A stretch of DNA of 64,000 nt, taken from the NCBI GenBank assembly GCA_022651245.1, contig JALCQM010000003.1, positions 27,101 through 91,100 of the forward strand. Direction: 5' to 3'. Source of the DNA: Lactobacillus sp. (lineage in GTDB: Bacteria > Bacillota > Bacilli > Lactobacillales > Lactobacillaceae). The position numbers and the translations under genes are program-made. Positions 39,599 to 48,689 of this stretch are shown one piece after another; within the stretch, counting starts at the first letter, position 1, and each line of letters begins with the position of its first letter. The notes under the pieces were generated by a model. The model saw nothing but the letters and a program-made list of their open reading frames with translations, made no database searches and was not told the origin of the DNA.

Positions 39599-39644
39599 CA
39601 AAAAAGCACCTCCTCCGCACCCGCTAAGGATGCGAAAGAGATGC
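39599..39644 (-). terminator. Terminator after phoU
   Basis: On the minus strand AGCATCTC...GAGGTGCT encloses an inner CGCA/TGCG stem and is followed by six T, 15 bases after the phoU stop. It separates the pst operon from the second pstS. Confidence 0.75.
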
Positions 39645-39658
39645 TCGACGAACTACCG

Positions 39659-40336
39659 CTAAAAACCGTCTTCACTAGCATTGGAATTCAATTCTAACAG
39701 TTTACCTGTGCGTAAATATAAAATCCACTCACAGATATTAGTCACATAATCACCGATCCGTTCTAGGTACGACGACACGAGCATGTAGTCCATCGCCCCA
39801 ACGATCGTTTCAGAATCCTCGCGCATTCGCTCAATACAATCCGCATAGATCCGCTTTGAGAAATCATTGATTCCGTGATCCTCCGTCGCGATCTTACGCG
39901 CACGCTGGGCGTCCTCTTTGACGTATGCATCTAAGACCTCAGCAACCATGTCTTTAACAGCTGCTGCCATCGCCGCGATTTCCTTTTCGATTTCCGGCAC
40001 ACGCGTTTCACCCTTAACGCGAATCGTCGACTTAGCGATTGATACCGCGTGGTCCCCCATCCGCTCGAGATCGGAGGATGCCTTCATCACCGTCACAATC
40101 ATCCGTAAATCTGTCGTCACTGGCTGCTGCAATGCGATCATCTCGAAGCTACGTTTCTCTAAATCAACCTCACGCTTATTGATGTGCTTATCTTCTGTGA
40201 TCACGCTACGTGCCATCGCTTTATCATGGTTGATAAACGCGCTAACAGACTTAAATATGGCCTCGTTGACCATCATCCCCATTTCTGAAAACCGGACGTG
40301 CAAGTCGCTGAGTTCATCTTCGAATAATCGCCGCAT
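39659..40336 (-). CDS. phoU: Phosphate transport regulator PhoU
   Basis: PhoU restrains PhoR signalling and Pst transport when phosphate is plentiful. 225 residues form two PhoU helical bundles, each with the metal-binding E(D)xxxD pattern (SDLERMGDHAVSIA and SSYLERIGDYVTNICE). The frame is open 40 codons upstream into pstB, but the ATG at 40336 has AAAGGAGGG ahead and begins with the family's MRRLFEDELSDL. It follows the second pstB by 43 bp and ends before a terminator. Confidence 0.95.
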   Translation of the reverse strand: MRRLFEDELSDLHVRFSEMGMMVNEAIFKSVSAFINHDKAMARSVITEDKHINKREVDLEKRSFEMIALQQPVTTDLRMIVTVMKASSDLERMGDHAVSIAKSTIRVKGETRVPEIEKEIAAMAAAVKDMVAEVLDAYVKEDAQRARKIATEDHGINDFSKRIYADCIERMREDSETIVGAMDYMLVSSYLERIGDYVTNICEWILYLRTGKLLELNSNASEDGF

Positions 40337-40379
40337 AATATTCCCTCCTTTTTTGCGCAGACCACGCGAATTTACCGCA

Positions 40380-41141
40380 TTAGCCAAAACGCCCGCTAAT
40401 ATAATCCGAAGTTTCTTGCTCCGTCGGATCCAAAAATATTTTCTTCGTATCTGCAAATTCGATCAACCGCCCTTGTAAGAAAAAGGCAGTGCGATCTGAA
40501 ATTCGTGAAGCTTGATGCATATTGTGTGTCACTAATATTATGGTGTATTGGCCCCGTAATTCCAACAACATATTTTCAATTTGGGTACTCGAAATCGGAT
40601 CTAAAGCACTCGTCGGTTCATCCATTAAGATCACTTCTGGCTGTACTGCTAGCACTCGACCAATCACGACGCGCTGTTGCTGGCCCCCTGACAAGGATAA
40701 CGCCGAATCGTGAAGTTTATCTTTGACCTCATCCCAAATAGCAGCCTGCTTCAAACTCGTCTCAACCGCTTCATCGAGCACTGATCGATCCTTAACGCCT
40801 GCTAAGCGCAACCCATACACCACATTATCATAAATTGAGAAAGGAAATGGGTTAGGCTGCTGGAAAACCATCCCGACTTGTTTACGCAGCTGGACCACAT
40901 CTTGCTGTGAAGCATAGATATCTTGTCCTCGTAAGCGAATATCCCCGGTGATTTTGACCCCGGGAATTAAATCATTCATCCGATTCAAGGTACGTAGATA
41001 CGTTGATTTACCACACCCAGAAGGACCTATCAACGCGGTGATCTCATTCTTGTTGAAATCCAAGTCGATACCCTTGAGCGCTTCAAAGTCACCGTAATAC
41101 AAGTGGACGTCTTTACTGGTGATCACTTTTTCTTTTGCCAT
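40380..41141 (-). CDS. pstB: Phosphate ABC transporter ATP-binding protein (second of two)
   Basis: PstB drives phosphate import from the cytoplasmic side. 253 residues with Walker [14 protein letters not shown], signature [13 protein letters not shown], Walker [14 protein letters not shown] and the H-loop [15 protein letters not shown] precedes the ATG. It lies 17 bp after a first pstB; duplicate pstB genes are common in lactobacilli and streptococci. The two differ clearly, so this is an old duplication. Confidence 0.95.
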   Translation of the reverse strand: MAKEKVITSKDVHLYYGDFEALKGIDLDFNKNEITALIGPSGCGKSTYLRTLNRMNDLIPGVKITGDIRLRGQDIYASQQDVVQLRKQVGMVFQQPNPFPFSIYDNVVYGLRLAGVKDRSVLDEAVETSLKQAAIWDEVKDKLHDSALSLSGGQQQRVVIGRVLAVQPEVILMDEPTSALDPISSTQIENMLLELRGQYTIILVTHNMHQASRISDRTAFFLQGRLIEFADTKKIFLDPTEQETSDYISGRFG

Positions 41142-41158
41142 AATTACTCCTTAACGAA

Positions 41159-41968
41159 CTAACCAAAATGGCCTGAGACATAATCATCAGTTGCCTTGAT
41201 CTTCGGCCGCGTGAAGATTTTGCGCGTCTCATCAAACTCCAACGCTTGTCCAGAGTAGAAAAACGCGGTGTAATCACTAATTCGTGCCGCTTGTTGCATG
41301 TTATGCGTCACAATAATGATTGTATATTGGTCCTTTAGCGCCATTAACGTGTCTTCAACGGTTGACGTTGAGATTGGGTCTAGCGCCGAAGCTGGTTCAT
41401 CCATTAGCAAAACATCTGGTTTCATTGCAATCGCGCGGGCAATACATAGTCGCTGCTGCTGTCCACCGGATAAAGATAGCCCACTTTGATACAAGTTATC
41501 TTTAACCTGATCCCATAACGCAGCTTGTTTAAGGCTGGTTTCAACTAACTCGTCTAAAACCGCCTTCCGCTTCTCACCAAATCGCCGAGGTGCAAACGTA
41601 ATGTTATCGTAGATCGATTTGGCAAACGGATTAGGGCGCTGAAACACCATCCCGATGTGCTTTCGCATTTCATAGACATCAATTGCATCGCTATTGATGT
41701 CGACGCCGCGATACATGATCTCACCAGTTACCTGGCTGCCTTCAATATTATCATTCATCCGGTTCAGTGAGCGTAAAAATGTCGACTTACCCGAACCAGA
41801 GGCCCCAATCAAAGCCGTTATTTTATAGCGTTCAAAGGGTAATGAGACGCCATGCACTGCTTCCTTGTCACCATAAAATACCCGTAAATCCTTAGTCGTA
41901 ATCGCAAACTCATGCGTTTGTGGATCAAGGTCCTTAATATAGGTATCATCGAGAGAATAATTTTGCAT
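41159..41968 (-). CDS. pstB: Phosphate ABC transporter ATP-binding protein (first of two)
   Basis: 269 residues with Walker [14 protein letters not shown], signature [13 protein letters not shown], Walker [14 protein letters not shown] and [12 protein letters not shown]. It carries an N-terminal extension of about 20 residues relative to its paralogue. It follows pstA by 23 bp. Whether the two ATPases form homodimers or a heterodimer cannot be read from the sequence. Confidence 0.95.
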   Translation of the reverse strand: MQNYSLDDTYIKDLDPQTHEFAITTKDLRVFYGDKEAVHGVSLPFERYKITALIGASGSGKSTFLRSLNRMNDNIEGSQVTGEIMYRGVDINSDAIDVYEMRKHIGMVFQRPNPFAKSIYDNITFAPRRFGEKRKAVLDELVETSLKQAALWDQVKDNLYQSGLSLSGGQQQRLCIARAIAMKPDVLLMDEPASALDPISTSTVEDTLMALKDQYTIIIVTHNMQQAARISDYTAFFYSGQALEFDETRKIFTRPKIKATDDYVSGHFG

Positions 41969-41991
41969 GTTTACTCCTTTGACAAAATCAC

Positions 41992-42876
41992 CTAGCCAGC
42001 TGTCATCCGTTTATATAATCGATTACCGCCCCAGCGTGCCAACAGATTAAAGGCCAAAACCGCGATGATCAAAACGGCCGATGCCCCTGCTGACACCGCG
42101 GCAGCATCAGGTTGGATGCCTTCAGAGTTGATTTTCCAAATGTGTACTGCCAACGTTTCGGCCGGCCGGAATGGGTTCAACGGACTCGCAATGTGTAACG
42201 GATTCCAATCTCCAAAATTCAATGCGGGGGCACTTTGTCCCGCTGTATAGATCAAAGCTGCAGCTTCGCCAAACACTCGGCCAGCACCCAGAATCATCCC
42301 CGTCAAGATTCCCGGCAAAGCTTCAGGAATCACCACGTGGACAACAGTCTCCCAACGTGATAAGCCTAAAGCCAACCCAGCCTCTCGCTGGGTAAAACCG
42401 ACTTGGCGCAAAGAATCTTCTACATTCCGCGTCAGTAGGGGGAGGTTGAACATTGTCAACGCCAGCGCTCCCGAAAGAATCGAAAAGCCAAACTTAAACT
42501 GGAGCACGAACACCAAAAAGCCAAAGAGGCCGACCACGACGGAAGGCAACGAACTTAAAATTTCAATTGCAGTACGAACAACGTCGGTGACCCAATTTTT
42601 CTTCGCATACTCTGCCAAGTAGATTCCTGCACCTAGTGCTAATGGAACAGAAATCAACATTGACAAGACTAGTAGGTAAAAGGAGTTGAACAACTGGATT
42701 CCGATCCCGCCGCCAGCTTCGAATGATTTGGCTGGGCTCGTTAGAAAATGCCACGACACATGCGGTAAGCCCTGCACTAAGATGTAGCCTAATAAGCCCG
42801 CTAAGAGTAAGACGATAACACCGGCAATCAAATACAACATTCCGGTCATCAACTTGTCGATCGATTTGGCAGACAT
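41992..42876 (-). CDS. pstA: Phosphate ABC transporter permease PstA
   Basis: Membrane subunit, 294 residues, about six helices, with the ABC-contacting loop [26 protein letters not shown]. Its ATG shares one base with the pstC stop (TAATG), indicating translational coupling. It lies between pstC and the pstB pair. Confidence 0.95.
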   Translation of the reverse strand: MSAKSIDKLMTGMLYLIAGVIVLLLAGLLGYILVQGLPHVSWHFLTSPAKSFEAGGGIGIQLFNSFYLLVLSMLISVPLALGAGIYLAEYAKKNWVTDVVRTAIEILSSLPSVVVGLFGFLVFVLQFKFGFSILSGALALTMFNLPLLTRNVEDSLRQVGFTQREAGLALGLSRWETVVHVVIPEALPGILTGMILGAGRVFGEAAALIYTAGQSAPALNFGDWNPLHIASPLNPFRPAETLAVHIWKINSEGIQPDAAAVSAGASAVLIIAVLAFNLLARWGGNRLYKRMTAG

Positions 42877-43796
42877 TATTTCATCTCCCCTTTCTTTCCG
42901 ATCCAGCGAATCAGTAAGTTAAACGCCAACGACATCAGTAACAGCAATAACGCCAACGACCACAGCGCGTTGTTTTCTAATGACCCCATCACGGTGTTAC
43001 CGATCCCCGAAGTCAAAACTGAGGTTAAAGTCGACGCAGGACTGATTAAGTCTTTAGGGAGTAATGCCGCGTTACCGATCACCATCTGGACCGCTAACGC
43101 TTCCCCGAAAGCCCGGGCCATCCCGAAGACGATCCCGGTCAAGATCCCCGGCATCGCCGCGCGTAGTACGACGCGTGAAATTGTCTGCCAACGAGTACCA
43201 CCAAGCGCAAGGCTGGCTTCACGATAATGCCTTGGGACGGCCTTCAATGCATCAACCGTCATCGACGTCACGGTCGGTAAGATCATGACAAATAAAACGA
43301 ACGTCCCAGCTAAAATACCAAACCCAGTACCACCAAAGACGGTCCGAATGACAGGGACGATGACAGATAACCCGATAAATCCATAGACAACACTTGGGAT
43401 ACCAACCAATAACTCAATCACAGGCTGAAGAATCCGTTTCCCTAAATTGGGAGAAATCTCGGTCATAAAAATTGCGGCACCAACGGCAAACGGTGTGGCC
43501 ACAACGGCAGACAAGAAGGTCACACCGAAACTCCCCACAATCATCGGCAACGCCCCTACTTGCGGAACCCCGTGAGCATCTTTAACCGCGGGGGCCCAGG
43601 TACTTTTGGACAGGAAACTAATGAGGTTGACCTTATTCGTAAAGAAGGTCGCCAAACCGCGTGAGGCAACAAATATAAAGATCGCCAATACCACTAATAC
43701 GATCAAGCTGATACAAGCCAGACTAAGCAAACGGCCGCGCCGTTCTAACTTTGCGGACCGAGAGCGGTGCAGCATTGCTTCTTTGATGGGATCCAT
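42876..43796 (-). CDS. pstC: Phosphate ABC transporter permease PstC
   Basis: Membrane subunit, 306 residues, six predicted helices after a cytoplasmic N-terminus (LHRSRSAKLERRGR). The EAA-type loop is YREASLALGGTRWQTISRVVLRAAMPGI. TAGGAGG lies just before the ATG at 43796. Nine bases separate it from pstS. Confidence 0.95.
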   Translation of the reverse strand: MDPIKEAMLHRSRSAKLERRGRLLSLACISLIVLVVLAIFIFVASRGLATFFTNKVNLISFLSKSTWAPAVKDAHGVPQVGALPMIVGSFGVTFLSAVVATPFAVGAAIFMTEISPNLGKRILQPVIELLVGIPSVVYGFIGLSVIVPVIRTVFGGTGFGILAGTFVLFVMILPTVTSMTVDALKAVPRHYREASLALGGTRWQTISRVVLRAAMPGILTGIVFGMARAFGEALAVQMVIGNAALLPKDLISPASTLTSVLTSGIGNTVMGSLENNALWSLALLLLLMSLAFNLLIRWIGKKGEMK

Positions 43797-43805
43797 GAGT
43801 GCCTC

Positions 43806-44660
43806 CTACTTGCGAACCACATTACCTTGGACATCACGCGTCACCTGCATTGCCGTCATTGGGATATATCCCATCTTAGCGACCAAGCGTTTTTGTGTGC
43901 GTGACGATTGCATATACGTCAAAAACTTCTTTGTCAGTCCAGTTGGCTTTCCTTTGGTGTACATATGTTCATACGACCAAATTGGCCAAGCATTGGTGGT
44001 CACATTCTTTTCTGTGGGCGCGATGCCATCCAAGGATATGGTTTCAACCGTCTGGTCAACATATGAAAAAGCGACATATGATACTGCACCTGGCGTGCTC
44101 GCCACAATTGACCGCACCATCCCCGTAGAATCCTGTTCCTGAGCCGCCAATGGTTGTCGACCGTTCATCACCCATTTTTCAAAAGTAGCACGTGTTCCCG
44201 ATCCTTGTGCCCTGTTCACAACAACTACTGGTAGGTTTTTACCACCAACTTGCTTCCAATTCGTGATTTCACCCGTAAATAGCTGCCGCAATTGCGTAAC
44301 CGTCAGGTCTTTGACCCCGACGCTTTTATTGACAATGGGGGTAATACCGACAACCGCAACGCGATGGTCAGTTAAAGCCTTGGCCTTGATTCCGGCTTTT
44401 TCCTCAGCAAACAGATCAGAATTACCGATCTCGACGGCACCTTGTTGAATTTGACTCAAGCCGGTCCCACTACCGCCACCTTGGACGTTGATAAACACCC
44501 CAAGATGATCACTTTGATATTGTTCTGCTGCGGCTTCGACCAATGGCTGAAGTGCGGAAGAACCCACCGCAGTGATGGATTCGCCATTACTATCTTGTGC
44601 GCCACACGCCACAAGAAGGGTTAAGCTTAACGCAGCGAGAATGCCGAGAAGTTTTTTCAC
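43806..44660 (-). CDS. pstS: Phosphate ABC transporter substrate-binding lipoprotein (operon copy)
   Basis: 284 residues: signal peptide with lipobox LLVAC (Cys19), then SSALQPLVEAAAEQY, QGGGSGTGLSQIQ and NRAQGSGTRATFEKW, as in other PstS proteins. The start is GTG with GGAGG six bases upstream. It opens pstS-pstC-pstA-pstB-pstB-phoU; a Pho-box-like array and -10 lie in the 179-bp gap after phoR. A second, similar pstS lies after phoU. Confidence 0.95.
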   Translation of the reverse strand: MKKLLGILAALSLTLLVACGAQDSNGESITAVGSSALQPLVEAAAEQYQSDHLGVFINVQGGGSGTGLSQIQQGAVEIGNSDLFAEEKAGIKAKALTDHRVAVVGITPIVNKSVGVKDLTVTQLRQLFTGEITNWKQVGGKNLPVVVVNRAQGSGTRATFEKWVMNGRQPLAAQEQDSTGMVRSIVASTPGAVSYVAFSYVDQTVETISLDGIAPTEKNVTTNAWPIWSYEHMYTKGKPTGLTKKFLTYMQSSRTQKRLVAKMGYIPMTAMQVTRDVQGNVVRK

Positions 44661-44704
44661 GTCGTACCTCCATATCGATATCGCTATTCAGTGTATCAAG
44701 CCAC

Positions 44705-44743
44705 TGTAAATGTTAACGTCGGTGTGTGTAAAAAAGGCGTAAA
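44705..44743 (-). promoter_or_regulatory. Pho-box-like array upstream of pstS
   Basis: On the minus strand TTTACG (44738-44743) and TTTACA (44727-44732) are exactly 11 bases apart, and another TTTACA (44705-44710) is 22 further, with TTAACA next to it (44711-44716). Repeats of TT(A/T)ACA at 11-bp spacing define PhoP boxes in Bacillus. A weak -10 (TACACT) follows about ten bases downstream. Confidence 0.7.
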
Positions 44744-44839
44744 AGCCACCCGTTTCATTCACACATTACCCACGTCGTCTGCGAAAGCGCTCCCTACAAT
44801 TAACTTACGCCGATCAGCACCAAAACGCGACTCATCATG

Positions 44840-46495
44840 TTAGGCCACTGGCAAGGTAACCGTAAACGTCGTCCCCACGCCAACTTGCGACTGTAAGTCG
44901 ATATCGCCGCCGAGCTGTTGCACCATCTCAGCAACGATGGCGAGACCTAACCCAGTCCCACCATTGTGTCGACTACGGGCTTTATCCACCCGATAAAAGC
45001 GCTGAAAGATTCGCTGCTGATCGGCAGTGGCAATCCCGATACCAGTATCCGCAACGACTAGCGTTAACTGTTGCTTGGCCTTAACTGCTGAAACCGTGAC
45101 GCTACCATGATCTCGGTTATAAAACACCGCGTTATTCAACAAATTCCGCACGACTTGAGATAATTTAACATCGTCACTTTGAATGGTTAACGTCTCCGGA
45201 ATATCCGTTGTGACCGTCAACTTTTTTTCGGCAATTGGTTCTGCTAAACTCGTCATCGCCTGATTTACCAATGCTAACAGGTCAACTGCCGTACGCTTTG
45301 CAGGTGCATCTGATGGCCGACTTAACGTCAAAATATCGGTGATCAACTGGGTTAAGCGGGTACTTTCATCGTGAATGATCGTCAGAAACTGCTCCAACGT
45401 TGCGGGATCATCCTTCGCCCCTGCCAGTAATGTTTCTGCAAACCCGGAAATCGCCGTAACTGGCGTCTTCAACTCATGACTAACGTTACCAACGAAGTCC
45501 AATTGCATCTGTTCAACTTGCCGTAAGTATGTCACGTCGTACAAGATCACCAAGACTTGTTCTCGATCTGCTTGCGCTTTTAAAGCAATCACATTGGCAT
45601 CTACAGATTTCTGAGTCGCCAACATGGTCATTTCTTTATGATGACTTTTTTGATTACGGAACGTATGCTCGATCATCCGGGCCAAGCCGTAAGTCTTCAC
45701 ATCGTCAAGGTAGTTATGCTCATCTGGTGCGATCGGGTGGCCCACAAACGTCGCCATCGCCTGATTACTCAACAAGACGTTACGATCAGCGTCGATTAAC
45801 ATGACCCCTTGGGGGAGATGATCGATCAACCGGTCAAAGCTGGCTTGCCGCAATAATACCTTCTGTCGCAAGTGGGCGACAGTCTGCTCCAAACGGTTAA
45901 TCTCAGTTCCCATCGCCATGAATGGCGAACCTGGGGTTAAAATGATCGGACTAACATCGTGTTCGCGGCGAATGCGCGCAATATTGTGCGTCATTGTGGC
46001 CACATGCCCAGTCCAATAGCGGTGACGACGTAAACTCCAGACCAATAGTCCGGCCATGACAACCCAATAACCGCAGGTGAACCACAATAAGCCCATAGGT
46101 GATACACGTGCAAGCGTGGCCTTAGGCTGCCATAACCCCACAAAATGATTATGCTGCCGTTCAGCAATATAGAGCTGTTCATTTGTTTTTTGAACACGCA
46201 CGACCACTGGCTGCTGGCCAACGATGGTCCGTTCTCGATCAATCAGATCCTGCATCAGCTTCTGCCGAGGCGTGGTCGGCTTGCCTGCTAGGGGCGTGAT
46301 CACAACCTTCTGATCCTTTGCTAAAGCTGAAGACACGCCGCTGCCGTCCAAATCAAGATAAGTCTGATAAACGGCCTTCAAGTGCGCTGTTTGCTGACTG
46401 AACAACAAGCGGTCAACTCCAGCGATAATGATGAAAAAGCCTGCTATTGCAAGCAGGCTGGACCAAATCAACTGACGATTTAACCGCTTACTCAT
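44840..46495 (-). CDS. phoR: Phosphate-sensing histidine kinase PhoR
   Basis: Membrane sensor kinase, 551 residues: helix 1 at about 10-28, an extracytoplasmic loop of about 100 residues, helix 2 at about 134-155, a PAS domain (LIDHLPQGVMLIDADRNVLLSNQAM), a HisKA box with the phosphorylated histidine in GNVSHELKTPVTAI, and an ATPase domain with N, G1 (ADTGIGIA) and G2 (GGTGLGLAIV) boxes. The ATG at 46495 has GGAGG upstream and overlaps phoP by eight bases; the open frame extends further but inside phoP. Confidence 0.92.
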   Translation of the reverse strand: MSKRLNRQLIWSSLLAIAGFFIIIAGVDRLLFSQQTAHLKAVYQTYLDLDGSGVSSALAKDQKVVITPLAGKPTTPRQKLMQDLIDRERTIVGQQPVVVRVQKTNEQLYIAERQHNHFVGLWQPKATLARVSPMGLLWFTCGYWVVMAGLLVWSLRRHRYWTGHVATMTHNIARIRREHDVSPIILTPGSPFMAMGTEINRLEQTVAHLRQKVLLRQASFDRLIDHLPQGVMLIDADRNVLLSNQAMATFVGHPIAPDEHNYLDDVKTYGLARMIEHTFRNQKSHHKEMTMLATQKSVDANVIALKAQADREQVLVILYDVTYLRQVEQMQLDFVGNVSHELKTPVTAISGFAETLLAGAKDDPATLEQFLTIIHDESTRLTQLITDILTLSRPSDAPAKRTAVDLLALVNQAMTSLAEPIAEKKLTVTTDIPETLTIQSDDVKLSQVVRNLLNNAVFYNRDHGSVTVSAVKAKQQLTLVVADTGIGIATADQQRIFQRFYRVDKARSRHNGGTGLGLAIVAEMVQQLGGDIDLQSQVGVGTTFTVTLPVA

Positions 46496-47207
46496 TAGGA
46501 ACCTCCATTTGGTACCCAAATCCCCGCACGGTCTTGATATATACCGGGTGTTTCGGATCATCTTCGATCTTATCGCGCAAGTGTGACACTTGAATATCCA
46601 CCATCCGTGTTTCTGCAGGATATTCGAATCCCCAAATACCATTTAATAAGGCATCCCGTGACAAAATCTTTCCCACTCGCTTCGAGAAGAAGGCCAGAAG
46701 CTCAAATTCCTTCGGAGTCAACGACAACTTCTCGCCACGTTTTGTAGCTTGATAGTTTTCTGCGTCAACCCGTAACTCGCCGACCGTAAGTTGCGATGCT
46801 GGTGTCATCGCAGCTGTTTGGCTTTCAGGTGCACTATCTTGATTCGTTACTCGCCGTTCAATTGCCTTGATACGGGCAACGATTTCTCGAGGGGAGAAAG
46901 GCTTCGTCACATAATCATCTGCGCCTAACTCCAAGCCAACGATCTTATCAGTTTCAGAATCCTTCGCCGTTAAAATCATAATCGGGGTAGCAATGTCTGC
47001 GCGCCGGATCTTCTTTGTCACCTCTAACCCGTCAAGCTTGGGTAGCATCAAATCTAAGATGATAAAATCAAACGGCTCTTGTAACGCCAAAGTTAACGCT
47101 GCTTCGCCATCGCCAGCGGTCGTCACCGCGAAATGCTCTTTTTCCAGATTATACTGTAACAATGTGACAATCGCCGGTTCATCGTCTACCACAAGGATCC
47201 TTTTCAT
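46488..47207 (-). CDS. phoP: Phosphate response regulator PhoP
   Basis: OmpR/PhoB-type regulator, 239 residues. Receiver domain: acidic pair in VVDDEPAI, phosphoacceptor aspartate in DFIILDLMLPKLDG, lysine in DYVTKPFSPRE. Winged-helix DNA-binding domain at about 135-235 (LTPKEFELLAFFSKRVGKILSRDALLNGIWG). It overlaps the upstream PDZ gene by four bases (ATGA) and phoR by eight, so all three are one translational unit. Pst operon repeats are its expected targets. Confidence 0.93.
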   Translation of the reverse strand: MKRILVVDDEPAIVTLLQYNLEKEHFAVTTAGDGEAALTLALQEPFDFIILDLMLPKLDGLEVTKKIRRADIATPIMILTAKDSETDKIVGLELGADDYVTKPFSPREIVARIKAIERRVTNQDSAPESQTAAMTPASQLTVGELRVDAENYQATKRGEKLSLTPKEFELLAFFSKRVGKILSRDALLNGIWGFEYPAETRMVDIQVSHLRDKIEDDPKHPVYIKTVRGFGYQMEVPNE

Positions 47208-48319
47208 TCGAGTTCCTCCGCAAATGTAATCATGCCCAATTCATGTGGGGCCCCTTCATAAATCGCCGTTTCACACAACCGAATCTCACCATCTAATCCC
47301 GCGACACGCAGACGACAATATGTGGGATGTTGCTGAATTGCTGCGTACAGCTCCGCATCATTATGCACTGGCAATTGATTACATAACAAGACAACATCCC
47401 CTGCCATCAACCCCATTTTAGCAGCCGGTGTCTCCGGCTGGACGGCAACGATCCGAACGCCGGTCGTCGTTTGCGAGACATAATTCACCCCACCTCGTGT
47501 CGCTAAAGCATTCGCAACCCCCAATACGATGCCACCACCAGCCAACGCGAATAACCAACCGGTCGCCCATGTCGGTGTCAGCCAAGCGCCGATCGCCATG
47601 ACTAGGGTCACCGCACCAGCAACCAGATACTGCCACGCCCAAAGACGCAATACCCGCTTCGGTAACTGTTTTTTTGTCCGCAGTGCCGCCCCGAGCATTA
47701 ATGGTAAGCCAATAAGCGTGAAATGGGCCGTACCGACTGACAGCATCGGCCACCAAGGTAACGCAGAAAACGTCGTACCAGCAATAGGCAATACCAGTGG
47801 TAACCAATAAAACTGCCGGTGGTCATACACAGCGATTTTAACGCCTCGCCGCCCCATCTTGATGGTAGGCACATCAATAGGCGGATCGATGACGGCTAAC
47901 AACAAGGCGTTGATTAGCCAAATAATCGCCACCAATACCAACAAGCGCCACACCCATTCAGACGGCATTACCACTGGTTGCCTTAACCAGTCTGCTAGTG
48001 GTACAGCCAAAATTCCAGCTCCCCCTAACCACCATGTGGCATAGCCAAGCCCGGATAAGAACAGTGCTAATAAAGTTAAACCCGTCAAGCTCAATAAAAC
48101 ACTGGCGGGTAAGAGTAGTCCACCTAAAAAAGCGCTAAGGCTCACTAACACCGCACTCACAAATCCCCCGATCAACCCAGCCCATAAGCCCATTGCTGAA
48201 CGGTCAATTGCGGTTGAGAAAACATGGCGTTCATGCGTGAGTCGCCGCCATTGCCAAAAAATAGCAGTGACGAAACCAACAACTGTTACCGGGCCAAACA
48301 AGCTCATCAATAGTCGCAC
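47204..48319 (-). CDS. PDZ-domain membrane protein, MinJ-like
   Basis: 371 residues with about eight to ten membrane helices and a C-terminal PDZ domain (VRIVAVQPETPAAKMGLMAGDVVLLCNQLPV). This layout and the position after ftsEX resemble Bacillus MinJ, which bridges DivIVA to MinCD in division-site selection. I see no protease motif. The GTG at 48319 has AGGAAGG six to eight bases upstream; the frame stays open to 48361 but those codons overlap the likely promoter. It overlaps phoP by four bases, linking a division-type protein to the phosphate sensor in one transcript. Confidence 0.75.
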   Translation of the reverse strand: MRLLMSLFGPVTVVGFVTAIFWQWRRLTHERHVFSTAIDRSAMGLWAGLIGGFVSAVLVSLSAFLGGLLLPASVLLSLTGLTLLALFLSGLGYATWWLGGAGILAVPLADWLRQPVVMPSEWVWRLLVLVAIIWLINALLLAVIDPPIDVPTIKMGRRGVKIAVYDHRQFYWLPLVLPIAGTTFSALPWWPMLSVGTAHFTLIGLPLMLGAALRTKKQLPKRVLRLWAWQYLVAGAVTLVMAIGAWLTPTWATGWLFALAGGGIVLGVANALATRGGVNYVSQTTTGVRIVAVQPETPAAKMGLMAGDVVLLCNQLPVHNDAELYAAIQQHPTYCRLRVAGLDGEIRLCETAIYEGAPHELGMITFAEELE

Positions 48320-48344
48320 GTGGTTCACCTTCCTATTCATGACC

Positions 48345-48350
48345 AGTATA
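48345..48350 (-). promoter_or_regulatory. Extended -10 promoter upstream of the PDZ-phoPR unit
   Basis: On the minus strand TGC-TATACT is an extended -10; no good -35. It would give a short leader of about 20 bases before the GTG at 48319. Confidence 0.5.
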
Positions 48351-48424
48351 GCATGTAACAACGATTTACCGAACGCATGTCGCTTGTGGTAGCTCTATGA
48401 CAGCGGATACATTCCCTCTCTAAG

Positions 48425-48441
48425 CGTAAAATGTTTGTAAA
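48425..48441 (-). promoter_or_regulatory. Pho-box-like pair upstream of the PDZ-phoPR unit
   Basis: On the minus strand TTTACA (48436-48441) and TTTACG (48425-48430) are exactly 11 bases apart, the same spacing and words as upstream of pstS. About 75 bases separate it from the -10 at 48345; a closer -10 is not clear. Confidence 0.5.
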
Positions 48442-48689
48442 AGTTGTGTTGCCTTCTAACCACCGTTTTGATACTCATTGTTGCTTCAGATAATCAGGCG
48501 CCATCATCTCAACTTCATTTCTAACGACAAAGAAATCGGGATCCAAAAATAATAGTCTCACGCTATGCACGGCATAGACACATAAATACCCTCACATCAC
48601 GATTTTTAAGGAACAATCGTAGCGCGAGGGCACTTGTATGCCGAGCTAAAATCAGATTATGGCTCGACCTGTTTGTATTCGCATATCAC
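48442..48689. other. Intergenic region between ftsX and the Pho-like pair
   Basis: About 250 bases with no gene. It contains the imperfect long hairpin at 48570-48643 and otherwise nothing I can assign. Confidence 0.4.
48570..48643 (-). terminator. Long imperfect hairpin downstream of ftsX
   Basis: CGGCATA...CCCTC...ACGATT pairs with AATCGT...GAGGG...TATGCCG, with internal mismatches. The T-tail is weak. Sequence is related to hairpins at 4261, 18654 and 36022. Confidence 0.45.
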
